NCBI RefSeq assembly: GCF_017592825.1
Contig: NZ_JAGFMD010000012.1
Span: 44,151 to 108,150 of the forward strand
From: Roseivirga sp. E12
Lineage (GTDB): Bacteria; Bacteroidota; Bacteroidia; Cytophagales; Cyclobacteriaceae
Direction of reading: 5' to 3'
DNA: 64,000 nucleotides
The notes under the pieces are model-generated. The model saw nothing but the letters and a program-made list of their open reading frames with translations, ran no database searches and was not told the DNA's origin. Below are positions 17,532 through 26,081 of this stretch, one piece after another; positions within the stretch are counted from its first letter, which is position 1, and each line of letters starts with the position of its first letter. The position numbers were made by a program, and so were the translations under genes.

Positions 17532-18247
17532 TTTGATACTGTTTTAGCTAACCACAATTCGACCTTTCTGTCGTTTTTTAAGTTATCTACATGCCCCATT
17601 TCTGTCTCTTCATCATTGACAAAATGCATATGTAAATAGCTGCCATGATGGGTAAATACGCCTTCATGCTGATTAGAATAGAAACCTAAAATACTAGCTC
17701 CGGAGTAGCCCCCTTTTCCCTTGAGTCCAGCCGCTTTGTACGCATCATGGTTCTGAGCGGTAGCTTCCGCAGCATTAATGACATGCCATTCGATTTCTTC
17801 GAAATCTCCCTTCAATAAAAAAGGAAAGGCTTCATCCGTATTAATACCTCGCTTCTCTGCCTCACGAGCTACCAGGGCCTGCAGATCACTATTGTTTTCG
17901 ATCATTCCCTCCAGACTTACCTTATGCCAATCCTTAACCTGAGTCATAACCAATAGCGTTGCTTTGTAGTCGAAGCTTCGATTAATTTTCAACTGGCCTT
18001 GTTTGGCTAGTCCATTGAGTGGTTTTCCATCCAAAATCAATATTTCACCCGAAAGACCTTCCAACGCACCTAGTGCATAGGTATTTGACTTTCCATTAAG
18101 GTCCATCAGGTTGGCATTGGCTTCGAGTTTCTGCTGCATCATGATTTCTCTTAAGATTCCAAAATGCTCAACCGAAGTACTTTGCTCAGCAGTTTCACAA
18201 GCCTGAAGCACACAGAACGTCAATAATATGAGTATAGACTTTTTCAA
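17528..18247 (-). CDS. acetolactate decarboxylase-like lipoprotein within the metal efflux operon
   Basis: A 239-residue protein of the AlsD/BudA fold with a lipoprotein signal (VLQAC, lipidated Cys17). Cytoplasmic family members convert 2-acetolactate to acetoin with a zinc held by three histidines. Here the zinc triad is visible as His206, His208 (LHMHF) and His219 (GHVDNL), and the conserved Glu in SGEILILDG is Glu68. The segment that normally holds the catalytic arginine (TRSVP-like) reads INAAEA instead, so ordinary decarboxylation is doubtful. It overlaps cusA and the TolC-like gene by four bases each (ATGA). A periplasmic metal-binding or pump-accessory role is inferred. Confidence 0.8.
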   Translation of the reverse strand: MKKSILILLTFCVLQACETAEQSTSVEHFGILREIMMQQKLEANANLMDLNGKSNTYALGALEGLSGEILILDGKPLNGLAKQGQLKINRSFDYKATLLVMTQVKDWHKVSLEGMIENNSDLQALVAREAEKRGINTDEAFPFLLKGDFEEIEWHVINAAEATAQNHDAYKAAGLKGKGGYSGASILGFYSNQHEGVFTHHGSYLHMHFVNDEETEMGHVDNLKNDRKVELWLAKTVSK

Positions 18248-21200
18248 TTTTCTGACTTTTTAAGATGAAACTTTAACTGTGTCTCTTTGTAGACCGCATA
18301 GAGCACTGGCACCACGAAAAGGGTGATCAAAGCGATCAGCATACCTCCGAATGAAGGGATCGCCATTGGTATCATTACATCCGATCCGCGGCCGGTTGAA
18401 GTGAGTATCGGGAGCAGCGCTAATAGCGTAGTAGCAGTTGTCATTAGACAAGGTCGTACCCTTCGCATTCCAGCTTCTATCACCAATTTTTTAATCTCTG
18501 ATTTGTCCAACCCTTCCTTCTTATCAAATGACTGATTTAGATAAGTCGCCATCAGCACACCATCATCTGTAGCGATACCGAAGAGGGCTATAAACCCTAC
18601 CCAAACCGCTACGCTCAGATTTACTGGGGCAATTTGAAATAGACCCCTCATATCAGTGCCGAAAAGAGAAAAGTCCATAAAACCACCACGACTATATAAC
18701 CAGAGCATGAGAAAACCACCGCCAAAGGCAACTGCCACACTGCTAAATACCATCAAGGAAACGGCCATGGACTTAAACTGGAAGTACAAAATGAGCAGTA
18801 TGATGACGAGCACTAATGGGATAACAAGACCCAGCCTTTTCTCTGCCCTCACTTGATTTTGATAGTTACCTGCAAACTCATAAGAGACGCCCGCTGGCAA
18901 AGTCAACTGTCCCTCAGCAATACGCTGATCAATCAATCTCTTGGCATCTTCAACAACCGAAGTCTCTGAGAAACCAACGAGCTTATCGAAGATGACATAA
19001 CCGACAAGGAAGGTGTCTTCGCTCTTGATCATTTGTGGTCCTTGTTGGTACTTAATCTCCGCGAGATCTCCCAAAGGAATGTTTTGACCAGAAGCAACAG
19101 GAATAAGTATGTCTTTCAAGGACTCGGGATCGTCTCTTAATTCGCGCGGGTAGCGTACTCGAATACTGTATCGCTCACGCCCTTCAACAGTCTTCGATAA
19201 TTCCATACCGCCAACACCTACTTGGATATATTCCTGAACCTTGGAAACACTCACACCATATCTTGCCAAGGCTTCACGGTTTAACTCGATAAGCAGGTAA
19301 GGCTTCCCTACAATTCGTTCGGCAAACACAGACTCTCTTTTTACCGAAGGCAACTCTTTAAGGATCGCTTCGAACTTGAGCCCAACGGATTCGATAGTCG
19401 CCAAATCCGGCCCCTTGACTTTAATACCCATAGGTGCTCTCATCCCCGTTTGCAGCATGACTAGCCTGGTTTCTATAGGCTGAAGCTTTGGAGCCGAAGT
19501 GACACCCGGCAACTTTGTCACTCTGACAATTTCATTCCAGATATCATCAGGCGACTTAATTTCATCTCGCCATTGCCTGAAGTAAGCGCCTCTTTTATCC
19601 AAGATTAAGTTGCCCGACTCATCTCTTAGGTACTCGCCATTCTCTTTTTTGAATCTTAATCGCTTTCCGTTCTGATCGGTGATATACTCACTCTTATAAT
19701 TAATCAGATTCTCATACATGGAAATTGGTGCTGGGTCCAAGGCACTTTCGGTACGACCGAACTTGCCAACGACAGATTCAATTTCTGGAATGGCGGTCAC
19801 AGCCATATCTAATAGTCGCAGTGTCTCTTTGTTTTGATCAACGCCAGCATGCGGCATTGAAGTGGGCATCAAAAGGAAAGCACCCTCACCCAATGAAGGC
19901 ATAAACTCCTTGCCGATTCCAGGAAAGGAATGCGACAGACTAGAATAGGTTCGGTTCACCCGAACACCATCTCCAAAGGTCTTTGGGATAAAACCAAAAA
20001 CTCTATCGAAGCCCAACCAAATCGTAAGACCCATGAGCACGATAAAAGAAGGAATCAACAAGAATTTCCATCTGTTTCTGAGGCACCAGTCAAGAATTCT
20101 AGGATAGAGCCTAATGAATAAGCTGAAGCCTCCTAAGGTTAAACCAATGATCAGGGCGACAAAGAGGAAATTCATGAACGCACTTGCCTCCACTCCTAAC
20201 GGCATCCACTTATCACTGAGTAGAACGGCCACGCCAATGAGTATAATGATGACATCAGCATACTTCAGATAAGCTGAAATGGAGTTAACATGGGTCCTCA
20301 ACAGATTGACCAGCCCTAAGCTTATCAGCACAAAGCCAGACAGGTTATATCCTAAAATCAGCACCCAAGTACCGAAAATGACCAAACCTATATTCAATAA
20401 TGTCTTAAGCCATTTAGTCTTAGGCTTGAAACCGAAGAACCAATAGGCAAGGGTTGGAATGATGATCAACGCCACCACAATGGCTGCCAACAGTGCAAAA
20501 GTCTTTGTATAAGCCAGTGGCCTAAATAGCTTCCCTTCAGCTGCCTCCATGGTAAAGACAGGGATGAAACTAATTACCGTGGTCATTACAGCAGTAATAA
20601 TAGCCCGAGCCACTTCCTTAGAGGCCTCAAAAATGAGAGTTGCTAAACTCTTATCTCCATTTTCTTTCAGGTGGCGTGTGATGTTTTCAGTAAGCACTAT
20701 GCCTACATCCACCATTGTGCCGATCGCTATGGCAATACCTGAAAGGGCCACGATATTTGCATCGACACCGAAATAGCGCATGGCGATAAAGCACATTAAC
20801 ACCGCGATCGGCAAAAGAGATGAGATAAGGATTGATGCCCTCAGGTTAAGCAACATCACCAACACAACGATGATCGTGATGATCACTTCGAGTGTCAATG
20901 CTTCCTCAAGCGTTCCGATGGTCTCTTGAATTAGCTCGGTACGATCATAGAAAGGAATGATTGTCAACTTTGAAGCTGTTCCATCGGATAAATACTTGGT
21001 CGGCAATCCTTGACTGATTTCATCAATCTTAGCTTTGACATTATCGATCACTTCAATCGGATTGGCTCCGTATCGTGCAACTACCACTCCACCAACAGCC
21101 TCTGCACCAGACTTATCCAAAGCCCCTCTTCGTGAAGCTGGTCCAATAGATACCCGTGCCACATCCTTGATTCGGATAGATACATTATCGACAGTTTTTA

Positions 21201-21993
21201 CAGGTGCCTGCTCTAAGTCTTCAAGGCTTTTGATATAGCCCAAACCTCGCACTAAGTACTCTGCTTGATTGACCTCCAAGGTTTTGGCACCAACATCCAA
21301 ATTGCTCTCTTTGACGGCTTTAGTGATTTCGGCCAAGGTGACCCCATAGCTATCCATGGCCTTTGGATCAATATCCACTTGGTATTCCTTGACAAAACCG
21401 CCAATTGACGCAACTTCAGAAACCCCTTGAGCCGAAGCCAAGGCATACTTGATGGTATAGTCCTGAATGGTTCTGATTTCCTGTGGATCCCAACCTCCTG
21501 TTGGATTTCCATCCTCATCTCTACCTTCAATAGTATACCAGTAGATTTGTCCCAGAGCGGTTGCATCTGGTCCAAGGGCTGGTTGTACACCATCAGGTAG
21601 CAGGCCTTTCGGCAAGGCATTGAGTTTTTCCAGAATACGACTTCGACTCCAATAGAATTCTGTCGACTCCTCAAAAATGACATAGATAGATGAAACTCCG
21701 AAAATGGAGGAGCTCCTAATCGTTTTGACACCCGGAAGCCCCAATAGAGAAGACGTTAAGGGATAAGTAATCTGATCTTCAATATCTTGAGGCGAACGAC
21801 CCGGCCATTCAGTGAAAACAATCTGTTGGTTCTCTCCAATGTCAGGAATGGCATCCACCGGTACAGGGTCGCTCGGCAAACCAGTCGACCATTGGAAAGG
21901 AGCCGTAATTAAGCCCCATCCAACCAGCAGTACCAGAAGAATAACCGTTACTAAACGGTTGTCCAAAAAGAATTTAATAAGTGTATTGATCAT
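18244..21993 (-). CDS. cusA: CusA-like heavy-metal efflux RND transporter
   Basis: A 1249-residue RND pump, about 200 residues longer than E. coli CusA. The opening LPSDPVPVDAIPDIGENQQIVFTEWPGRSPQDIEDQ is shown here only in part but is diagnostic of the heavy-metal branch (DAIPDIGENQ, PGRSPQDIEDQ). The proton-relay helix has AIAIGTMVDVGIVLTEN with its Asp. Met-rich motifs DPAPISMYE and LVMLQTGMRAPMGIKV fit the substrate-binding region. The extra length is an insert with about four additional helices after the first RND half-bundle (about residues 520-650), common in Bacteroidota homologues. Likely ions are Cu(I)/Ag(I), since the partners are Met/Cys-rich. Confidence 0.93.
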   Translation of the reverse strand: MINTLIKFFLDNRLVTVILLVLLVGWGLITAPFQWSTGLPSDPVPVDAIPDIGENQQIVFTEWPGRSPQDIEDQITYPLTSSLLGLPGVKTIRSSSIFGVSSIYVIFEESTEFYWSRSRILEKLNALPKGLLPDGVQPALGPDATALGQIYWYTIEGRDEDGNPTGGWDPQEIRTIQDYTIKYALASAQGVSEVASIGGFVKEYQVDIDPKAMDSYGVTLAEITKAVKESNLDVGAKTLEVNQAEYLVRGLGYIKSLEDLEQAPVKTVDNVSIRIKDVARVSIGPASRRGALDKSGAEAVGGVVVARYGANPIEVIDNVKAKIDEISQGLPTKYLSDGTASKLTIIPFYDRTELIQETIGTLEEALTLEVIITIIVVLVMLLNLRASILISSLLPIAVLMCFIAMRYFGVDANIVALSGIAIAIGTMVDVGIVLTENITRHLKENGDKSLATLIFEASKEVARAIITAVMTTVISFIPVFTMEAAEGKLFRPLAYTKTFALLAAIVVALIIIPTLAYWFFGFKPKTKWLKTLLNIGLVIFGTWVLILGYNLSGFVLISLGLVNLLRTHVNSISAYLKYADVIIILIGVAVLLSDKWMPLGVEASAFMNFLFVALIIGLTLGGFSLFIRLYPRILDWCLRNRWKFLLIPSFIVLMGLTIWLGFDRVFGFIPKTFGDGVRVNRTYSSLSHSFPGIGKEFMPSLGEGAFLLMPTSMPHAGVDQNKETLRLLDMAVTAIPEIESVVGKFGRTESALDPAPISMYENLINYKSEYITDQNGKRLRFKKENGEYLRDESGNLILDKRGAYFRQWRDEIKSPDDIWNEIVRVTKLPGVTSAPKLQPIETRLVMLQTGMRAPMGIKVKGPDLATIESVGLKFEAILKELPSVKRESVFAERIVGKPYLLIELNREALARYGVSVSKVQEYIQVGVGGMELSKTVEGRERYSIRVRYPRELRDDPESLKDILIPVASGQNIPLGDLAEIKYQQGPQMIKSEDTFLVGYVIFDKLVGFSETSVVEDAKRLIDQRIAEGQLTLPAGVSYEFAGNYQNQVRAEKRLGLVIPLVLVIILLILYFQFKSMAVSLMVFSSVAVAFGGGFLMLWLYSRGGFMDFSLFGTDMRGLFQIAPVNLSVAVWVGFIALFGIATDDGVLMATYLNQSFDKKEGLDKSEIKKLVIEAGMRRVRPCLMTTATTLLALLPILTSTGRGSDVMIPMAIPSFGGMLIALITLFVVPVLYAVYKETQLKFHLKKSEN

Positions 21994-22141
21994 TAATCAT
22001 GCTTTTACAATCCTATGTAAATGAAATAGCTCAGGAATGAGCAAAGAAGTCTATTCAGGTTGTCATGGACTGTAGAAAGGAATACCTCCAATCTAAATAG
22101 GAGATGCTTCTTTTCATTCAGGTTGACGAAACCGGAAGACT

Positions 22142-22552
22142 TCAGGATTGTATAGCAGCGGGTATTTTCAGGGAATGATAAAGTATGGTGAGATCAGGTG
22201 TGGGAATATCAGGCGGGCCTGTATTCTTAATCTCAACTTTATCTTGCTGACTTACCATTAAGGCTTCAAAATCAACAAAAGGAATCTCGAAAAGTAGATG
22301 ATAAACTGCTGATGGTGCATCAGAAGAAACAGTAACCTGTTGATCATCTTCGACAATCTTCAGTGCCCATTCATCATCACAGCAGTCTTCCATACCTTCA
22401 TGCATCTCCATAGACATGCCACACTTACTCTCTACTTTTTTGAAGAGAGAAGTCTCTTTGACCCTGTCCATACACAAATGCTGACCTACCAGAATACCAG
22501 AGGTAGTCATTAGGTAAATCATTGTGAATAATATGGTTGCTGTTCTTTTCAA
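22142..22552 (-). CDS. HYC_CC_PP-type exported metal-related protein
   Basis: A 136-residue small exported protein. Its motifs QHLCMD (H-x-C), DCCDDE (CC) and TGPPD (PP) in this order fit the HYC_CC_PP family, usually next to Bacteroidota metal-resistance genes. The best start is a TTG at 22552, which gives a normal signal peptide (KRTATILFTMIYLMTTSG); the in-frame ATG at 22621 lies in repeat DNA, and an ATG at 22522 would cut the signal short. The Met- and Cys-rich stretch (CGMSMEMHEGMEDCC) suggests copper binding. It is the first gene on the strand leading to cusA, 148 bases away. Confidence 0.7.
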   Translation of the reverse strand: MKRTATILFTMIYLMTTSGILVGQHLCMDRVKETSLFKKVESKCGMSMEMHEGMEDCCDDEWALKIVEDDQQVTVSSDAPSAVYHLLFEIPFVDFEALMVSQQDKVEIKNTGPPDIPTPDLTILYHSLKIPAAIQS

Positions 22553-22558
22553 GCTGTG

Positions 22559-22566
22559 CAAATATA
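22559..22566 (-). promoter_or_regulatory. -7 promoter box before the HYC_CC_PP gene
   Basis: TATATTTG on the minus strand is a perfect TAnnTTTG match. Six bases separate it from the proposed TTG start, so the mRNA would be leaderless or almost so. It may drive the whole metal-efflux block. Confidence 0.45.
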
Positions 22567-22587
22567 CGCAGTAATTATAAAATGGGT

Positions 22588-22692
22588 TCCGAAGGCCTCT
22601 TCGAGGCACCAAGCGACCCACTAATCATATGGTGAGATTGCTTCTATCGCAATGACGAGACCTTATGTCACTGCGAGGCACGAAGCAGTCTC
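22588..22692. repeat. intergenic palindromic repeat, GAGAnTGCTTC / GTCAnTGC family
   Basis: From 22634 to 22692 two arms, GAGATTGCTTC...GCAATGAC and GTCACTGC...GAAGCAGTCTC, form a long imperfect hairpin. A shorter piece at 22588-22620 (GCCTC-TTC-GAGGC, then CACCAAGCGACC) looks like a decayed second copy. The same arm sequence recurs at 63031. This is a dispersed non-coding element, seen in many Bacteroidota genomes. Confidence 0.7.
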
Positions 22693-22698
22693 CAAACA

Positions 22699-23925
22699 TT
22701 AGTTACTCTTTACTTTTAACGCCTTGTTTTCCTTTTCCAAAGCCTTGATCTTCTCTCCTTGCGCCTTGACAGTTTTGTTTAGTTCAATCATATATAGGGT
22801 TAGCTCTTCCACTTTCTTTAGGAGTGTAGCATCCATATCACCTAAATCAAGTCCATCGGTCTCTACTTCTGTGGCTGAAGGAACTTCTGGCAGGTGTTGG
22901 TTCTTTTGGATATAGTCTTCTAGCTCATTCAAAGGCCTAAGCTTATAGGTCGAAGCAAACACATAATCTGGCCAATCCGCTCCGTTCGTAGAAACTCTTA
23001 CTTTCTTGGCCAAAACTGTTCCATCGACTGAGAGTTTTTCGGTGGGGTTTGTCGTGCCAATTCCTACCTTGTCAGCTTTTTGAGATATCCCAAGTTGGCC
23101 ACTAACATATAAAGAGGCAGCCCCGTTATACAATTGCCAAAAATTACTTCCTGTGGCAGCGTCTAGATCTATTACCCCTCCCGAGGCGGACAATCTATCA
23201 CCATATATTCTATCATTGGAATGAATTTGGCCAACTACATCAAGCTTGTAGTTTGGAGAGGCAGTACCACCTATGCCAACATTTCCAGCAATAAAGTTTT
23301 TAGAGTTCAAATCGGACTGGTATATGCCCCATTTATTCGTGATAGTACCAGTAGGAGTTTTGAGATACAAACCATAATAGGTGGTAAGTGTCTTATTACC
23401 GGGAACTACGGCTTCCCCATACAAACTAGCACCAAAAGTGGTATTGGTTAAAGTATTCGAATCATTCGTGAACTCAACCAAGCCCTTCACTCCAATTAAG
23501 TTAGCACTGGTCGTACTGTAACCAGAATAAGTGTTCTTAGCAATACCCAAGACACCAATAGCTTGATAACCATAGCCACCAACTTTATTTCCCACACCAA
23601 CAAGACCATAGTTGAAATTACTGCTAGAACCGTAGGATTTAGCCTCGAAATACCCTCCATACCTAGAAGGCCCGTTTTGACTACCTCCCATATTATTTAA
23701 TACATAAGCTCCATATGTCTGATCCACAACGAACCCTGAAACACCTGTAAGTTGGATGTTCAAACCTTGCAGATAAGTTGTATTTATATTTTTTACTTCA
23801 AGAAGGCTAGTTGTAGGGTTCGTTACCCCTATACCAGCATTTCCAGTTGTAGGAAAAGTATTGGTTTGTGAATATGCTAGTGTAGCTAGGCAAAGGGACA
23901 AGAGTGTTATGGCTATCTTTTTCAT
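22699..23925 (-). CDS. exported cell-surface-type protein with conserved C-terminal module
   Basis: A 408-residue protein with a signal peptide (ATLAYSQ) followed by TNTFPTTGNAGIGVTNPT. The centre is Gly/Asn/Thr-rich and beta-strand-like with repeated GxxGIGxxxPxxKL units (two more near 215 and 285), as in tail-fibre-like adhesins. The last 110 residues (KVRVSTNGADWPDYVFASTYKLRPLNELEDY on, then VEELTLYMIELNKTVKAQ) end in a coiled coil. The neighbour 8 bases upstream has nearly the same ends but a different middle. Function unknown; a surface filament or adhesin is inferred. No phage genes are nearby. Confidence 0.75.
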   Translation of the reverse strand: MKKIAITLLSLCLATLAYSQTNTFPTTGNAGIGVTNPTTSLLEVKNINTTYLQGLNIQLTGVSGFVVDQTYGAYVLNNMGGSQNGPSRYGGYFEAKSYGSSSNFNYGLVGVGNKVGGYGYQAIGVLGIAKNTYSGYSTTSANLIGVKGLVEFTNDSNTLTNTTFGASLYGEAVVPGNKTLTTYYGLYLKTPTGTITNKWGIYQSDLNSKNFIAGNVGIGGTASPNYKLDVVGQIHSNDRIYGDRLSASGGVIDLDAATGSNFWQLYNGAASLYVSGQLGISQKADKVGIGTTNPTEKLSVDGTVLAKKVRVSTNGADWPDYVFASTYKLRPLNELEDYIQKNQHLPEVPSATEVETDGLDLGDMDATLLKKVEELTLYMIELNKTVKAQGEKIKALEKENKALKVKSN

Positions 23926-23933
23926 GGTTGTGT

Positions 23934-25196
23934 TTATTTATCTTTTTTAAGCAGTTCAATTTCTTTTCTCATGTCGACAAGCATCTTTCTCAATTCGAGA
24001 TTCTCCTCTTTTACTTCCTCCAAGCTAGCAGCTTGTGTCTTGAAGGTTTTATCTTGCTCGATTAAGTAGAGTGTCAGCTCCTCCACTTTCTTTAAGAGTG
24101 TAGCATCCATATCACCCAAATCAAGTCCATCAGTCTCTACCTCTTGGGCAGAAGGAACTTCTGGCAGGTGTTCGTTCTTTTTGATATAGTCCTCAAGCTC
24201 ATTCAAAGGTCGAAGCTTATAAGTCGAAGCAAACACATAGTCTGGCCAATCAGCAGCTGCCACAGATACCCTAACTTTCTTTGCTAAAATGTTTCCATTT
24301 ACAGAGAGCTTTTCGGTGGGTGAAGTCGTACCAATACCCAAATTGCCACTTTCATCCAATCTCATTTTCTCTGTCAGATTCAGGCTGTTGTGGGCCTTCG
24401 TCCAGAAAGTTAAAAAGCCTGTATTGGTACCTCCAGCGCGAGGCAAACCTATCCGTGCAACCTCAACTGTAGATTGTTTAGCACTTATTCTACCTACATC
24501 AACATACGAAGCGTCATTTCTAATGCTCATCAGCGACACTACCCCTGGTGTAGTGACTGAATTAAAAATTTCTAATTTTTCTGTGGGGGAGGTTGTACCA
24601 ATACCTACATTTCCATTGACGAAGGCAAAATTTCCTGGTGAGTTATGAAAAGTGAAGTTCATTTGGTCAATGTTATGATTGAAACCAACCCATGCTCTAT
24701 TTGCTTTGTCAGAATCTCCAAAAAACAAATACTGATCTCCAGTATTACCGGTTAACATTTGTAAAACACTCCTAGTGGTATTTTCTACGGTTATACCATT
24801 ATTATCATAAGGAGTCCCTCCAGAGGAAGAAGGCGAGATATGCAGCCTTGAAAGAGGACTTACGGTACCCATACCAATATTGCCATTGTCTTGTATAAAC
24901 ATCTTAGCGTTTGTATCATTCGGAATATATGTGCCTCCTCCAGCCCAAATACCCACACCATAAATACCTGAGGCCGGGTTAGCCATTCCTATCCCTCGAA
25001 ATCGTGAGCCATCATTGGTATGTTCGTAAAATGCTATTCTTGAGTTGAAATTCGAATTTGAGGTACCGAACGATAGCTTACTAAAAGGGCTTATTGTGCC
25101 TATACCAGCATTTCCAGTAGTCGGAAAAGTATTGGTTTGTGAAGATGCTAGTGTGACTAAGCAAAGGGTCAAAAGTGTTAGGGCTATCTTTTTCAT
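23934..25196 (-). CDS. exported cell-surface-type protein, paralogue of the next gene
   Basis: A 420-residue protein starting MKKIALTLLTLCLVTLASSQ and then TNTFPTTGNAGIG, almost identical at both ends to its neighbour. Several GNxGIGTxSPxxKL units occur at about 30, 110, 195 and 285. The C-terminal module contains DWPDYVFASTYKLRPLNELE and HLPEVPSAQEVETDGLDLGD, then a coiled coil ending in Lys/Asp. The middle does not resemble that of the paralogue, which fits exchange of central cassettes between conserved ends. It is first in a two-gene operon, with a 228-base AT-rich region upstream shared with the divergent lipoprotein gene. Confidence 0.75.
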   Translation of the reverse strand: MKKIALTLLTLCLVTLASSQTNTFPTTGNAGIGTISPFSKLSFGTSNSNFNSRIAFYEHTNDGSRFRGIGMANPASGIYGVGIWAGGGTYIPNDTNAKMFIQDNGNIGMGTVSPLSRLHISPSSSGGTPYDNNGITVENTTRSVLQMLTGNTGDQYLFFGDSDKANRAWVGFNHNIDQMNFTFHNSPGNFAFVNGNVGIGTTSPTEKLEIFNSVTTPGVVSLMSIRNDASYVDVGRISAKQSTVEVARIGLPRAGGTNTGFLTFWTKAHNSLNLTEKMRLDESGNLGIGTTSPTEKLSVNGNILAKKVRVSVAAADWPDYVFASTYKLRPLNELEDYIKKNEHLPEVPSAQEVETDGLDLGDMDATLLKKVEELTLYLIEQDKTFKTQAASLEEVKEENLELRKMLVDMRKEIELLKKDK

Positions 25197-25362
25197 AACG
25201 GTGGGTTAACAGAATAAACAACTATAAGATATTTTGATTTTAATTTCATCACTGAACAAAGAATAACATTCTTTTAAATACAAAATCCTCATTATTTAAT
25301 TATAATATAATAATCAAATGATTCTACTACCGTTCAAACAAATTCTAAGAGATTCATGTTTT

Positions 25363-25370
25363 TATATTTG
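25363..25370 (+). promoter_or_regulatory. -7 promoter box of the 25425 lipoprotein gene
   Basis: TATATTTG is an exact TAnnTTTG match, giving a predicted 5' leader of roughly 50 bases. No clear -33 TTTG is seen at the usual spacing. The first Fur-family-like box begins on its last two bases. Confidence 0.55.
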
Positions 25371-25383
25371 CAACAATGTTGCT
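25369..25383. promoter_or_regulatory. Fur-family-like 7-1-7 box 1
   Basis: TGCAACA-A-TGTTGCT is an inverted repeat with one mismatch at the outermost position. The 7-1-7 geometry is that of Fur/Zur sites. It covers the end of the -7 box and the predicted transcription start, a repression position. Confidence 0.55.
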
Positions 25384-25385
25384 AA

Positions 25386-25400
25386 TGCACTAATGTTGCA
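25386..25400. promoter_or_regulatory. Fur-family-like 7-1-7 box 2
   Basis: TGCACTA-A-TGTTGCA has the same centre and the same right arm as box 1, with two mismatches in the left arm. The centres of the two boxes are 17 bases apart, so two dimers could bind next to each other. Confidence 0.5.
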
Positions 25401-25424
25401 TTTATAAACTCAGAAAAAATACTC

Positions 25425-25988
25425 ATGAAGACAATCAATAGCATCAAGTTCCTTTCGCTTCTAGCAATGGTCTTAGTTATGACCGCCTGCGGTTCTGACG
25501 ATCCAGACCCTGTAAACGAAGAAGAATTAATCACAACGGTTCGAGTGACATTTACCAACGCTGCGGCTCCGACAGTAACGGCTACATTCACAGATTTAGA
25601 TGGCCCAGGTGGGAATGATCCTGTATTGGAAAACCCTACACTTATGACTAACACTACTTATACAGTGGCCGTAGAATTCCTTAACGAGCAAGAAAGTCCT
25701 GCTGAAGATATTACGGTTGAGGTGTCAGAAGAAGACGATGAACACCAAGTATTCTTTGTAATTGGGACAGGACTTAATGCCACCTATGCTTACACTGATC
25801 AAGATGGTAATGGTAATCCACTTGGACTCGCTGGTACTTTTACCACAGCTGGCGCAGGTGCAGGTAACCTAACAGTGACTCTTATCCATGAGCCAGTGAA
25901 AACGGCTGCTGGTGTAAGCAGCGGTGATCCAACCAATGCTGATGGAGAGACTGACGTTGAAGTTACATTCAGCGTAACGGTTCAATAA
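25425..25988 (+). CDS. lipoprotein of unknown function, probably metal regulated
   Basis: A 187-residue lipoprotein with a typical lipobox (LVMTACGSDD). The mature part is acidic, low in Lys/Arg and rich in Thr/Val beta strands (TTVRVTFTNAAAPTVTATFTD, split here), with a repeated 'TVTATF...TVEVS...TVTLIHEP' strand pattern. It resembles a Bacteroidota group that annotation pipelines call 'type 1 periplasmic binding fold', usually next to TonB receptor genes; that name does not establish a function. The EEDDEH segment could bind a metal. Two Fur-family-like boxes sit on its promoter and a strong terminator follows, so it is a single-gene unit. Confidence 0.7.
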   Translation: MKTINSIKFLSLLAMVLVMTACGSDDPDPVNEEELITTVRVTFTNAAAPTVTATFTDLDGPGGNDPVLENPTLMTNTTYTVAVEFLNEQESPAEDITVEVSEEDDEHQVFFVIGTGLNATYAYTDQDGNGNPLGLAGTFTTAGAGAGNLTVTLIHEPVKTAAGVSSGDPTNADGETDVEVTFSVTVQ

Positions 25989-26010
25989 GTTTTATTCAAA
26001 GGATTTGAAA

Positions 26011-26035
26011 AGGAGTGCAGTGCACTCCTTTTTTT
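26011..26035 (+). terminator. intrinsic terminator of the 25425 lipoprotein gene
   Basis: AGGAGTGCA and TGCACTCCT form a perfect 9-bp stem around a single central G, followed directly by seven Ts. It begins 22 bases after the stop codon. Confidence 0.9.
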
Positions 26036-26081
26036 ATGCATGAAACCCAATTTGCATTCAATTCCGTATGTTAGGTGTTAA

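Noticed and set aside
22699..25196. Prophage tail-fibre genes
   Set aside because: The proteins have Sec signal peptides and there are no capsid, portal, terminase or integrase genes nearby.
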